DNA of 64,000 nt from Abelmoschus esculentus (lineage: Eukaryota; Streptophyta; Magnoliopsida; Malvales; Malvaceae). The translations under genes were made by a program, and so were the position numbers. The notes below the pieces were generated by a model. The model ran no database searches and had not been told where the DNA came from. It saw only the letters and a program-made list of their open reading frames with translations. This document shows, piece by piece, positions 1-13,700 of the stretch. Numbering within the stretch: the stretch's first letter is position 1; each line of letters begins with the position of its first letter. The DNA is taken from positions 15,917,501 to 15,981,500 of the forward strand of contig JAUCBN010000014.1 in NCBI GenBank assembly GCA_035048815.1, in the 5' to 3' direction.

Positions 1-1756
1 TTTTTCCCAGATGTGATGTCTCAAAATTTGTAATTATTTAACAATAATTATAATGTCATTCCTTCACTTATATCAAACGATAAGTGTATAGTTTAGAAAT
101 CAAGGCATTACCTCATGATGAATGCCAGTGGCACAGTGGCCAGAGTTCGAGGTAGAGAAGGGGGGGGACACGAAAGGGGCAATCACTTGTACGATGTTAA
201 AGTATTTCGGATTTAGGATTTAGGTCTCGAACATGAAAATAGATTTTTTAAAGAATTTTTTAGACCGAATATAAAATCTAATGTTAAATAAAAGTTTCAT
301 TTTCATGCAATTTTTTATTACATTTCGAACTTGATTGACGGGCATCGATAAATAAATAGATATATTTTTATTATTTTATTAAGATTTTATATATATTTAA
401 CTTATTATTTAATTAATTTATATCGAATATTATAAAAACTCACAATAAAGGTGATTCTGCCCATTAAAATAAGTACATTTGTATAATTATTTAAACTTTT
501 AATTTTGTTAAAAAAATTTAACACTCGTCTAGTTATATCGATTGATAGTTAATAAACTGAATGCTTTACTGATGAATGATTTAAGTTTAGATGTTTTAAT
601 ATTTTACTTTAAGAATTTGATTTGATAGAAATATTTTAATACTTGATTTATTTTTTTATTGGAAAATATTCATTTTTAATTTGAGTTTAAATACAAGTAA
701 TGGAGTCTAATATATATATATAAAAAAAACATTAACTTCTGTTAAATAATCTAATTAAAAAAAAGTTAGTTTGAAGCATTTGTTTTTTTTTCAACTTAAA
801 TTCTAATCTAATTTTACTTGAGCTTGAATTAAATATTCTAAATCCTGCTTTAACTTATATATATATAGATTGTTCTTCCGATTTTTAAGGCCTTGGCTTG
901 ACTAATTTAGACCGACCCGAGTCGCATATCTAGTTTTAGTGAGTGAGTCTCCCAACAGAGATTTTCTGCGTATACAATGTCTCAAACCTGATAATTGTTT
1001 AAGCGGAACCAAACTGCTTACCACTTGGACCAACCTCTATTGGTAACTTTTTTTATATATTTATTTTCATGTTAGTTTCGCGGAATATTGTCAAACTATA
1101 ATTCATATTTTAAATAGATTTTTAAATTAAAAAAATATTCCTCAAAGTATCAATTAAGTCACTTTTTATCATATAGTTGAGTGTTAAATGTTAACCTAAA
1201 TTTAAATATATATAATTTGTTGCTATTATTGATTAAAAAAATTAAAATTAAAATTAATATTTGATGTTCAGACTATGTACTATTCATGAACACATCAACA
1301 ATTTCAATTTTATTTTTTTAATAATATGTCATCATTTATTTCATTACATGTATAGAAATTATGCACCATGCATTAAATATTTTGAATATAATTAATTTTA
1401 GATTATTAAAAAAATAATTTAAATATGTTGATGTAATTAACCTTATTTGATTTAATTTAAGCTCAATTAACTCATTTACACCGCAGATTACATGATTGGT
1501 CACTAATCAAAACCGGAGGAAAATCATAATCTCAATGCAGGAAAAACAAAATTATTAGTAATCCATATTAAGTTTGATGGTTAATTACAGGAGGCGGGAG
1601 CAGTCAACTCCACGTTTAACGGACAATGAAATAGAAATGGAAGATGAAGAGGAATTTCAGATTGCTCCTTTAAGATCGATTCAAGTTTCTATCTATATGC
1701 CTTTCATTGAGATGATTCGCCTCAGATTTTGAGTTGTCAATTTCAAACAGGATTCA
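1..1756. other. AT-rich spacer upstream of RHD3-type gene
   Basis: No convincing coding region is visible. The stretch is strongly AT-rich and carries a SINE-like insertion on the minus strand (annotated separately, 898-1038). The last roughly 200 bases before 1757 are less AT-rich and probably hold the promoter and 5' UTR of the RHD3-type gene, but no distinct TATA box or telo-box could be assigned. Confidence 0.6.
898..1038 (-). mobile_element. tRNA-derived SINE (plant type), minus strand
   Basis: Read on the minus strand, this shows a tRNA-like polymerase III promoter. The A-box-like TGGTCCAAGTGG is at 1021-1032 and the B-box-like GGTTTGAGACA at 979-989, about 32 bases apart. It is followed by a 3' body ending in the GGTCTAAATTAGTC stretch (900-913), which I recognise from plant SINE 3' regions. 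These elements are copied by partner LINE machinery. The tail and target-site duplication are not clear, so the exact ends are approximate. The copy looks old. Confidence 0.62.
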
Positions 1757-4700
1757 ATGGGTAATGTTTTCTCATTGTCTCATGATTTATTTCATTTATT
1801 ATTTTTGTTTCAATTTTTGAATGATCTGTTTCTTGATTTCGTTAGTTGAATAAATTTCTGCGGTTTATTGTTTTGATTTATGTAATGCGATGAGAAGGAG
1901 AGCGTTTAAGCATGTAACGTGGATTTAAGGAGGGGGATGATCGAATTTGTTTTGGATGAAATACGAAAATTGGATCTGAATTTGAATTTTACGGGTTTTT
2001 AAGAGCTATTGGAGATGAATTTAATGTTTATTGCATGTTTGGATGCTGAGAAAGCTAAGGAAATGAAAAAGGAAAAGGAAATCGGCATATGGATTTGAAT
2101 GTTCTACTCTCTTAAGTGTTCTGCGCAATAAAAATCCCTGTCGTAATCACTGATATAATATGCATTATTTTTTACTCGAGGCATTCTTGAATATCAGTTT
2201 GTTGATCAATTGACATAGAGAAATTAGCTTTTAAATTTAACAAGGAATCGTTGTTTTGTTGTGGAAGCTTTTATTCTCTTGACTTACACATGCTATGAAT
2301 ATTTCGTTTCTCAGGGAAGGATGCGGAATGTTGTTCAACTCAACTTATTGATGGAGATGGCTCCTTCAATGTTACTGGACTTGATCAGTTTATCAAGGAA
2401 GTACGACTTGCCGAATGCGGGCTGTCGTATGCCGTGGTTTCTATCATGGGACCACAGAGCAGCGGTATGCTTTGATATCTTAATGATTTCCTGCTTTTTA
2501 CTTATGCTTTTCCTTGTTCCTAAGGTGTCCATCCGCACTAAGCTGCTTCGTTTACAGGTTGCATTTTGAATAAGAATTGTGGGAAACAAATTAGTGTATG
2601 ATTGGTTGGAAGTTCAGACACTGCAGTGTTGTATATGTAAATTTGTTGTATTGATATTTTGATTCTATTACGCACACCATGAGCGATTTTAAACTCTAGT
2701 GCTTTTATCAATTTTTGGTAATTATGTAAGTTTTTCTTATGTCACTTAAAGTTTCACTTTGTTTTCCTTGATCTTGACAGGTAAAAGCACGCTGCTAAAT
2801 AATTTGTTTCACACCAATTTCAGGGAAATGGATGCATTTAAGGGAAGGTAATTTATTTTTCTGTAATTACAACACATTGCATTTGTTCCAATTGGCTCAA
2901 ACAACTAATAAGATGTGCTTCCTTTTAGGTCTCAAACCACGAAAGGTATTTGGATGGCAAAATGCTCTGGTATAGAGCCTTTCACTCTAGTAATGGATTT
3001 GGAGGGTACTGATGGGAGGGAACGTGGGGAGGTGCTGTTGTTAACTTGCATTCTATTATCAACTATAGCGTCCAAAATGGAAACATCACCGTTTTATTTG
3101 CTGATAAATATTTGTTCACTCTGCTGTTTGCCCTCCTCCTTGTTAGCTTAACTATCTTTTTCCCTTGCTTTGATAGTGATATTAATACTATGGCAGTTGT
3201 AGGAATAATTAACATAATGAATGATTTTTTCACTAGAGAGCAATATCAATTAAAGGCAGCTCGGTCCTTATTTTATTTTTTTATGTTAAAGCTTTTAATT
3301 CTGAATGCTAGATTTTTTTCTGTCATAAAAGTTAGACAAAAGGTGATATTTATTCACTAGAATATTTTCAGGGACTTGGATTAGTAGATTGTACAGGAAA
3401 TTGAAGAACTGATCATGATCACATAATTGCTATGGGCTTTTTTTAATTAAAAGAACCCTTGACGACTTTTGAATGTCTTAAAAGAGGTCTCACTGCTCTA
3501 ATAACGTGAAAGCTAGAGTGATGGATCAGGCTGAACCAAATCAATAGTTGGAATTTGGATTATAAACGATGAAGTGGATTTTGTGTCTATTTTTGTTTAT
3601 TGAATTTTATTTTTAATTTCCTTTGTTTTATAAAAAAATGAGGAGGAAGACAGATTTTTTAAACATATTATTTATTGTTTTTCCATACTCCAGGATGACA
3701 CAGCATTTGAGAAACAAAGTGCACTTTTTGCACTGGCGGTTTCTGATATAGTACTCATAAACATGTAAGGTTTGACACCTATATGGTGTTTGATTCATTT
3801 AAGTTCATTGTCATCAGTATTATGTGCAAGTGTTGAGTAATATGCTTGAGCAACTTTCATTTAGGTGGTGTCATGATATTGGACGTGAGCAAGCTGCAAA
3901 CAAGCCTCTTCTTAAGACTGTATTCCAGGTATTTTACGTCCTTGTTGCCTTTCTAATCTGTGCCCTGAATTTCAAGAGGTTCTTTTTTTCTTTCAATTTG
4001 GTTGTATTGGGTTGTAGGTCATGATGAGATTGTTTAGTCCCCGCAAAACAACATTGATGTTTGTCATTCGTGATAAAACGAGGGTGGGTGCCTTTCTTCT
4101 ATTATGGAGTATCTTGTGTTTGGAGAGCTATTTTGTTATTATATCTCACTTAGGATTTTCTAATTTCAAGTAAGTATTAGTTACTTAAACATTCCTTTTT
4201 TGCAGACACCACTGGAAAATTTAGAACCTGTTCTGAGAGAAGATATTCAGAAGGTACGTATATGGTACCCATTCTTCCTTGCTTTCCTCAGTATATTTAG
4301 TTTCTTCTGACCAGTGTTTCTTGAACTGCAGATATGGGACTCGGTTCCTAAGCCTGAGGCACATAAGGAAACCCCATTAAGTGAATTTTTCAATGTATGA
4401 TACATTGGGTCATTATTTCATGCAGCATACTTAAATGTTTAACATCTCTTTATATCTTTTCTGATGAGTATTACTTCTGACGATTAATCATATTTTCGAT
4501 ATTGGCCAGGTTGAGGTTGTGGCACTTAATAGTTATGAAGAAAAGGAAGAGCTATTTAGAGAGCAGGTACACAGTCTCTGGCTAAATTGCCCATAAGGAC
4601 ATTCATCATAGCTTTCAAATGAGACTTTCACACTATTGGCTGTCTAGAACTTTGTTTAAATGGACAGAAAAAGGTTTAATATCTAGATTTGTGGACCTCA

Positions 4701-7700
4701 CTTCATTGATTGTTCGATGACTACATCTAGATTTGTGGTTGTCTCACTTGGCCTGGTTACTCGGTGCAGTTTTTTTTTTCTTTTTTCTTTTTTTTTTCTG
4801 GTATCTCTACTTACGGTTTATATTATTTTCTGTATGTTGGAAGATGGAGATAAGTTTTGACTAATTGCCATGCAAACGGGCAGTTTGTCTGATTCTATTA
4901 TTACTATTGAAGGTTGCTAATTTGAGACAACGATTCTTCCACTCTATTGCACCGGGGGGGCTGGCTGGAGATAGGAGGGGAGTGGTACCTGCTTCAGGAT
5001 TCTCTTTTAGTGCACAGCAGATCTGGCAAGTCATTAAGGAGAATAAGGACCTTGACCTTCCAGCCCATAAGGTAAGCTTTTGGACATTATTTGATTGTAA
5101 CTTTATAAATCTTGCCTGTTATCCATTGTTTCATTTGCCTGTAGGTCATGGTGGCTACAGTACGCTGTGAAGAAATTGCCCATGAAAAGTACGCTGCTTT
5201 CATTGAAAGTGAGGTATGTGGACATTTAAATTTGTTTGTGAATCCTTAATGTATGCTTTTAGACACTCTCAGATCCATATGTTTGGGAACTGACTATTTT
5301 TCAAGAAATTGAAACCAACCTATTACTTCATGTTACAGAGCCGGCATAAGTTAGACGAAGCTGTAAAGACTGGTCCAGTTTCTGGCTTTGGGAAGAAGCT
5401 GAATTCACTTCTCTATACTTCTCTATCAGAGTAAGATTACTTCAATGAGATCTCAAAAAATTTGTTACAGTGTCAAGTTACAAATAAGTTTGAATCTATA
5501 TAAGCGTTTAAAGAGCTGTGCTTACTTTTAAGGGATTTATCCTATCAAAGTGACTACACAAATCTGATACTAAAGGATAAGTAGGAATGGCATGATAACT
5601 TATTGGCAATCTATTGACTTGTAAAGTCATGATGGTGATAACGGTATATTGCTTCAGTAAATGGGTGGATGAAAAAGTTAAGGCATAAATTGGCCAAATA
5701 AGAATCCTGATGATCAAAATTTAAGATTCTTGACTTTTCTGTAGTTATCATCTGTGTTTTTACTACCATATCAGGGACATTAATTTTTTTGCTCATTTTG
5801 TTCTGATTTTAGATATGATTCAGAAGCCACATTTTTTGATGAAGGTGTCAGATCATCAAAGAAAAAACATCTTGAAGAAAAACTGTTCCAAGTAATGGCA
5901 CTCAACTCTATTATTGTCAAGTTTTCGTTGTTTAAATTGTGTCCGCTCATTTGCTTTTCTACTTCTGATTTAGCTTGCCCAACCAGCCCACCAAACTGTA
6001 CTAGGACATTTAAGGTCTGGAACTCTTGAAAAATTTAAGGAAGCATTTGAGAAGGCTTTGAATGGAGGGGAGAAGTTTTCTGTGGCTGCTCGTAACTGCA
6101 CTGAATCTTACATGGCTCTGTTTGATGAAGGATATGAAGGTATTGTTGGCCTTTATAAATCATTCTCGTTTACTATAAACTGACATTATAGAAGACAGCT
6201 ATAGAACACTAATTCATTATGGAGTTTGACTTCATTTTTCAGATGCTCTTGTTGAACTAGCAAATTGGGATTCCTCTAAATTTAGGGATAAGCTACGTCG
6301 TGATATCGACGCACATGTGGCTTCTGTCCAAGCTGCTAAACTTTCAGAGCTTACTTCATATCAGGTACAGAAACTTATCTGTCCGCCCCTTCTAATGAAG
6401 TGATATTTCCTCATGATTATCAACAATTTCACTATTTCCAAATCACCTTCTGTTTAGTAATCCTAAATGATGAAACAATATAAAGAAGATTGTGAATAAT
6501 GTAACCTAATTTTGATGACCTTTGTTTTAAAGGTCTTGCAGGTTGTTGAAATTTTACTTTAAAATTAATTTTAGCCAAGCTAGTTAAGATTTCATATTAA
6601 AACAGTTAATTTCTTTAAACTTCACCATGTTACTATTTTTTTTTTTTGAAAAATTCACAATTCTTGGAAATAATTGTAGCTCAATTAACTAAGGTGTCGT
6701 GTTATGCAATTGGGTTATTTATCTAGGTCTGAACAAGGAAAGCCGTTATTATTGCTCTTAGGTCCTTTCTTTTTATTCTCATATGCTATGAAGGATAAAT
6801 AACAAATTACTTTGTATCAAAGTTGGTATTGGTGTGATTATTCTTATCTTTTGGATGATTTATGTGGTTTATAGTTGTGAAATTCCATAATGTTTGAAGA
6901 ATTAGTCATGGTGATATCCAATAGCACATTTTTATGACTGGTTAAATTACCACTTGGAATCACTGAGATAATTATGGTTCTTTTGCAGACAAAGCTGACC
7001 GAGGCATTATCAGGACCTGTTGAAGCACTTTTTGACGGAGCTAATAACGAGACCTGGCTCTCAATAAGGAACCTTCTTAAGTGTGAAACTGAATCAGGCG
7101 TCAGTGGAATGTCCAAATCTCTCTCTGGTTTTGACTTGGATGAACAAGTCAAAAGCAAGATGCTAACGAGTCTACAGGAATATGCCAGAGGAGTTGTTGA
7201 AGCAAAAGCTAAAGAAGAAGCTGGAAGGGTAGTGATCCGTATGAAGGAAAGGTAAGTAACGGATTTCATTGTTCGAGTCAAAGTAGTTGATTGCTAGACA
7301 TTGTACATTACCAGAATTGACAGAAAAAATTTGCGTGCAGGTTTTCAACATTGTTCAGTCATGATTCTGATTCAATGCCTCGGATTTGGACTGGGAAAGA
7401 AGATATTCGATTCATAACTAGAACAGCTCGTACTGAAGTATGTTTATGTAGTATCAGTTATTAGATTTTCACGATCATGCTACATTCTGCTCTATGCTAA
7501 ACTTGCTTGTTATCTGTTGCCAGTGCTTGAAATTGCTCGCTGTTATGGCTGCAATTCGGTTGGAAGATGGCGTTGACAATATTGAGAAAATACTATTTTC
7601 TGCCTTGTTGGATACCAGCAATAGTGCTGCGACCAAGACCACAACGACTGATCCACTGGCCTCAAGCACTTGGGAGAAGGTGAAGTCTTGTTCTTGCTTA

Positions 7701-8864
7701 GAACCTTCGTGAGATATAGTGAACCGTACAAACAACTTGATCATTGCATAGTATTCATTGATGCATATTTGCCTCAGATTGATACATATACCATAAAGAT
7801 CAAATTTGAACAATCTCTCAATGTGTTAATCGAAAATGGTACAGGTCCCTCCTGCAAGGACATTGATCACACCTGTCCAGTGCAAGGCTTTGTGGCGGCA
7901 ATTCACAACTGAGACGGAGTACACTGTCACTCAGGCCATTTCTGCTCAGGCATGAATTTTAAAATTCTAATTATGTTGAAGATTTCGTTCCCATCCTTCC
8001 AAATGCATCTTTTTTCTGTCAACTGAGTTTAGTGATGCCTGATTAGTTTTCTATTACTTTCAGGAAGCCAACAAACGCAGCAACAACTGGTTGCCACCTC
8101 CATGGGCAATTGTTGCCTTGCTGGTCTTGGGATTTAATGAATTTATGACCGTTCTAAGGTGTGTGTTGCACACATAGCTTTGAACTAAACGCTCGCTATC
8201 TGTTGATATCATTATCCTTATCTACTCTCTCGTGCTTACGCTTCAATATCCTTCATTGCAGAAATCCTTTTTATCTGGCTATAATCTTTGTGGGTTACTT
8301 AGTTGCGAAGGCTCTATGGGTGCAGCTCGACGTTTCGGGTCAATTCCGTTATGGCGTTGTGAGTTTTGAACTAATATCATTTTGTCCACTATTTATTTGG
8401 TTAGCCAACGACTCTTATGTCACAATGCATCGAAACAGTTTACTTCAAAAGCACATAAAATGCTTACCAGTATATAAACTAGAATTTCAAGAGCCTGTTG
8501 CTTAGAAGGATTTACTTCAGTTAAAACTGACTTGTCGGGTTAAAGATTCCGTTGGCTCGACTTCGCAGCTCATAAATGATATAGTATAAGCGATGTATTG
8601 GAGTATCGGAATGGGAAATTATTCATTGGACTAAATTATAACCTTTTCTCTCTGTGCTTGCAGCTTCCGGGTATTATTGCCTTATCCACCAGGTTAATTC
8701 CCACCGTTATGGATCTTATACGAAAATTATCCGAGCAAGGTCAAATGCCTCCCACCCCAACCCACAACCACCCAAGAATATCGGCTGCAGCAACATCCAA
8801 GAAGTTCGAAAACGGAAGCTCCATGTCATCAACTGCTTCATCTGACCCCGAAAAAGAAGAATAA
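1757..8864 (+). CDS. RHD3: RHD3/SEY1-family ER-fusion GTPase (atlastin-like)
   Basis: This is a large dynamin-like GTPase that fuses ER tubules and builds the ER network; in Arabidopsis RHD3 is needed for root-hair growth. The model has 23 exons: 1757-1760, 2315-2464, 2781-2847, 2929-3031, 3694-3764, 3865-3928, 4018-4083, 4206-4253, 4332-4394, 4510-4566, 4913-5071, 5145-5213, 5339-5430, 5813-5891, 5974-6139, 6243-6364, 6989-7251, 7341-7437, 7524-7679, 7845-7949, 8064-8158, 8262-8358 and 8664-8864. It encodes about 797 residues, close to the family's roughly 800. The P-loop GPQSSGKST is at residues 47-55, a [12 protein letters not shown] switch follows, and RDK is the likely guanine-specificity region. 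Two membrane segments near residues 681-720 form the C-terminal hairpin, followed by a Ser/Glu-rich cytosolic tail. The first exon holds only ATGG. Intron 20 begins with GC rather than GT. The start follows the family N-terminus MGK. Confidence 0.95.
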
Positions 8865-9564
8865 CTTGTTAGACTAGAAATACATTGTCTGTCTAGCAAA
8901 GATGCCGGTTTTGTGCCGGCCGCCTTTAACCGACAGACGTTTGTTGGATACTACAATCATATGGCCAGAAATTTTGAGAGTTATCTCAAAAATGGCGGTA
9001 TATATATTGTGCTAGTGTCTCATATAAGGGGCTTTGCTTTCTTGTACTAGAGCCCCCATTAACTAGGTATTATTTTGGTCCCTCTTAACTCTAGGGTTTT
9101 ATTACTTGTTGACCAAGTTATAAGGCTTCATATATTTTTACCTATGCTTTTTTCTTAAACCTAATTTTGTTATTTATAATTTATTTTCGATTGTATGAAT
9201 CTGCAACTAGGTTTTGTATGATTGAATATTATCGATGAATCAAATGTAAAAGTTTTTTTCGTGTATATTAAAAGTGTTTACGAAATATGATATGATTCAG
9301 ATTTTTTCAAATCTTGTTAAATTGTTTTATTATTACAAGAATATCATTTTTTTATATATTTTATAATAATTTTGAATGAAGATATTTTTATCTATCATCT
9401 CTAATTTGAACAGCATCAAATTGATTTTTATTATTGTATTTGATTGGTTGGCTTAAGGTGGCTCCTTTGTTGCTTACTGATTATTATTTTCATATAAAAA
9501 AAGTAATTATTATAAATTTCTGAATGTTGTACTTGTATCCCATTTGTTGGATTTTCAATAACAA
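8865..9564. other. 3' region of RHD3-type gene and AT-rich spacer
   Basis: The first few hundred bases are presumably 3' UTR of the upstream gene. The rest is AT-rich, with no coding signal seen on either strand. Confidence 0.5.
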
Positions 9565-9710
9565 GAAATAGTATAATATATATGGTTTGAAAAAGAAGAA
9601 ATAGTATAATATATGGTTTGAAAAAGAAGAAATAGTATAATATATATGGTTTGAAAAAGAAGAAATAGTATAATATATGGTTTGAAAAAGAAGAAATAGT
9701 AATAAACGAG
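9565..9710. repeat. Minisatellite, alternating 33/31-bp units
   Basis: Four near-identical units begin with GAAATAGTATAAT at 9565, 9598, 9629 and 9662, and a fifth truncated unit begins at 9693. The spacing alternates 33, 31, 33, 31 because an AT dinucleotide is present or absent in the TATATAT core. That implies a 64-bp dimer was itself duplicated. The array ends directly upstream of the RPS18 fragment. Confidence 0.9.
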
Positions 9711-9817
9711 CGGCGTCTCCACTTGCCTCAAATACTTACCTTAAACTCGGTTATGATAACTCATATCGACAACTAAAGTCACCCCATTACTTCGGTTCTC
9801 GCAAGAGTCCACTTGCC

Positions 9818-10150
9818 TCAAGATTATGTTTGCTATGACTTCCTCCATCAAGGCCAAGGGTATAGGAAGGCGTTTCGCCAACATTATTTGCAAGAAAGCT
9901 GATATCGACATGAACAAGACCACTCAGGAGTTGGACAGCATCATGACGATTGTGGCGAACCCTAGGCAGTTTAAAGTCCCAGATTGGTTTTTGAATATGC
10001 AGAAGGATTACAAGGATGAGAAATATTCCCAAGTTGTACTTGTGTCTAATGCTCTTCACTTGGAGCGCTTGAAGAAGATCAGGAAACACAAACACCGTGG
10101 TCTGAATCTGAGACACTAGTCTAGTACTGGGGTCTTCTCATCCCAAATCG
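9818..10150 (+). pseudogene. RPS18: Broken intronless copy of 40S ribosomal protein S18
   Basis: An open frame of 97 residues (9826-10119) contains unmistakable S18 segments: KGIGRRFANI, CKKADIDMNK, MTIVANPRQFK, PDWFLN and LERLKKIR. Homology starts a little upstream at KIM and continues past the stop as a shifted YWGL at about 10126-10137. The S18 N-terminus, the usual segment between MNK and LD, a piece before LERL, and the basic C-terminal tail are missing. Several one- or two-codon insertions are present, so it cannot make a normal S18. No introns interrupt it, which suggests a retrocopy, although no poly-A tail is evident. An exact 14-bp repeat, TCCACTTGCCTCAA, lies at 9718-9731 and again at 9808-9821, just before the copy. 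Confidence 0.88.
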
Positions 10151-10763
10151 GATTTACATCTCAGACCCTGGTTTCAGTTCTTCTTTGACCATAGAAATCG
10201 ACGATGGCATAAGTACTAGCTGTTCCTTCACCATCTTTGCACATCAAGTTTTTGGTGTTGCAGATTTCAACTATTAGGTTTCTACTGCAATTATCAACCA
10301 TTTTGTTTGTAGAGCAAATAAAAGCAGTCATGATTTGGAAGGGCATTGCAATTTATACTTCATACTTGAACAACAAGATGTTCTATACCAAATTCTCTAA
10401 TAGTGTCATCGGGATGCAAGGCTCAACTCGATCAAAGGAATAATCCGAGTACGTTCAAGCTGATCAGTAAGCATTAGAGAATTCGGTCCTCGAGGTTTTG
10501 TTACGAGTAGATATCACAGGATACAGATTTTACTCCTAGTAGAAACTACTTAAAGAGTACAGTTCTTAAACAGTGTACAGAAAATAGCAGGCCAAACCTA
10601 CAACATGACAATAGAGCAAAATAAGAAAAGATTGTAGAGACAATAGAAAATAAAATTTTCCGTACTGTATCTTCGTCCAGAAAGATTCCACATCCTGCTT
10701 TCGTCTTGTCCATCATGTATTCTTACAAGTCTGATGTCTGATCCTCTTTCTACATTCTCAATC
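10151..10763. other. Spacer and 3' region of the TM9 gene
   Basis: This lies between the RPS18 fragment and the stop codon of the minus-strand TM9 gene. Part of it is presumably the TM9 3' UTR. No other gene is seen. Confidence 0.5.
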
Positions 10764-13700
10764 TCAGTCGATTTTTACGGAAGAGTATATCTTGCGAACA
10801 AACCAGAAGCAGGCATAGAAGCCAATTGTCCCGGTCAAGACAAAGAAAGCATATGAAACGATTATCATGTACCCGAAGTAAAGGATACCTGAAACCAGCT
10901 TTGTGATCTCCAATTTGGTAAAAAAGTAGAAAAAGGAGTAAAGGAAAAGGTAAAGAGCAGAGGAACCAGCAGTCAAGTAAGATCGCCACCACCAATGGTA
11001 GTCTTCACTGCACAACTGGAAGTAGCAAAGCACGATTGTTATTTCGGCACAAGTGATTATTAGAATAACGAACACTATGAAAAGGAAGCCAAAGATGTAA
11101 TAGAACTGGTTCAGCCATATTGATGTCAAGATGAAGAAGAGTTCAATAAAAACAGCCCCGAATGGAAGAATGCCTCCGATGAGAATAGAGAAGACTGGCT
11201 TCATGTACCATGCCTGCTCGGCTATCTGCCTTGGAATTTTGTTGGTCCTCACAGGGTCTTCAATGGCTGCCTTTTTGAAACCTAAGTAACTGCCGACAAA
11301 GACCAATGAAACTGATATACCGAACCATAAGCAAACAAGAGCAAACATTGTCCCAAACGGCACTGCACCAGAAGATTGCTCTCCCCAAATTAGAGCATTC
11401 AGCACAAAGAATATGGCAAACAGGATAGCTGGAAACATAAATGCTGTTTTCAAAGTAATTCTCTTCCACTCTGTGCCCTTGAACATTTTGTATAGACGAG
11501 ACGAAGAGTAACCGGCAAATATTCCCATGAAAACCCACAAGAGAACCATAGCAGTCATGAGCCCTCCACGATTGGAAGGAGATAAAAAGCCCAGCAACGC
11601 AAATATCATGGTCACAAGAGACATTGCAAAAATCTGGACACCTGTGCCAACATAGACACAGAGTAAACCGTAATTGATTGGAGGCCTAAAGACATCCCCA
11701 TGGACAAGTTTCCATCCCGTTTCTTCCTGAGCCTCATCTTGGGTTTCCAACTGATTATAGTTTGCAATATCTTTGTACAATGTTCTCATCATGATCATGG
11801 CCACCATGCCAGATAGGAAGAGAACAATCATCAACGAGTTTATGATGGAAAACCAGTGGATCTGATCATCATTCATCAGAAGGTACGTGTCCCAACGAGA
11901 AGCCCATTTGATATCACTCTCCTGAGAAAAACCATAAATTAACCTATGCATTAGGATATATTGCGGAAAAATGATGATAAGAATGAGAAAGGGAAGGCCT
12001 GAGTCTGACTCCTGAGTACCTTGAAAGTTACATCATATGTAAAAACAACCTCCTTGCCTTCATCAACTTCTTGCGGAACAGTGCTACCTTGAATTAGATT
12101 TTTGGTGTCTTTATTGCATGTTGTTACCTGGGGATTCTTCTCATCCCATTCCTTGTATTCATGATTAATACTGTTTATAAGAGACAAAGGATGAATCATT
12201 TGATAACAATAGAAAATAACCCTGATCCTAAAATCATTAGTGTCTCATATTGCACAATGAAGGAAATTTCATAGGAATTTCACACCCCTTTTGAGTAGCA
12301 TAAGTTAGAATTAATTGAAGAGGATTGCATTGAAACAACTCTTAGTGACTAGGTTAAAATCAATTTAATCAAATCCACAAAACATAACTAAATGTCAAAT
12401 CAACAAAAAGAAAGTAAAAGGAATTGATAAAAAACCTGTTTGGAGTAACTTCAAATCCAACAATTCGAGCAGCATCAGTCTCAGTATCCCTGTGAAACAT
12501 GACCCTGAAGCTCAAGTGATTGTTGATAAAATACTTCTCCTCCTTGCTCTGCAATGACACATGAACGGCTAAGAAAAGATGGGAAACACAAATTTCCTTT
12601 GAATGTAATACTAGTATCATATTCATACCCCAGCATAATTCCCTTTGAATCCAACACGGAAACCATGTTCATACGTTGTTGACTGACTCCCATCTCTCCT
12701 TTGTCTAAGTACCGCAACTGGAAGGTTGTCGAGAATCCTGTGCATCAACTCCATATAATTTAGTATGAACATGCACCACATAATAATACAGGCAGTAAAA
12801 GGAGGGAAAACAAACATTAATTAAGGGTAAGGATCACATAAAACATCTCCAAAAGGAAAAGGGAGCAAGGAAATATGAATCCTAGGCATCACATTTAATA
12901 CTTACATATTAACTCGATATTCATCATCAATTTTTTCTTTGAAATTCTTCGCAGACCCAGAATCAAGTGTTTTTCGACAGACTACTTTGCAAGGCTGATC
13001 CTCCCTCATTTCAAACTAAAGAAAAAAATGATAAACTCAGAAATAAAATTGAAGATATAATCTATAAAGCCTTTAATAGAAAACCACTTGTCACCAACAG
13101 CCCATAAATCCAAAAGGTACAGATGCTCACAGTGTAGACAGAATTCTCAATACGGTCACCACGTAGCACCTCTCCCAAATTTTCAGCATTGTTCACAATC
13201 TTGGGTGGCTTACAGTAGTTCAAGTAGTAATAGTCGTATGGAAGTTGAGTCTTTGTAGATGACAATTTGTTCACTTTTACGTAAAGAGGATCACCCTGTT
13301 CAGAATCAGAAAAACAACAATTGAAGATTTAATACAATTAATAACAATGAAGGTTAATAAAACAGAACAAAAAAAAATCGAACAAAATTCAGAATCAGAA
13401 TAATATAATATGAATACTCTCTCCACTGGTCTCTTTCCTTCAAAATTAGAAACGGAAAAATATTTTCAAGCGAAGTAATATTTACCCGTGAGGGCCCAAA
13501 AGAAAATTGCAAAACAGCATTGCAGACTTACCAACATCAAGTCGTACAACCAAATAGCCCGCATGCCACATAAAATTAACACCAAATATGCTTTTATGAT
13601 TTTTAACTCTATAGGCAATGATCTCTTGAAACTCGTAAATCTATTCCGATAATCTTCATAGTCTTGGATATTCATTGGATGAAAGGAAACAAATTGCAAG

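Noticed and set aside
10120..10450. Small open frames after the RPS18 fragment as a gene
   Set aside because: They show no recognisable protein content and overlap the expected 3' region of the TM9 gene.
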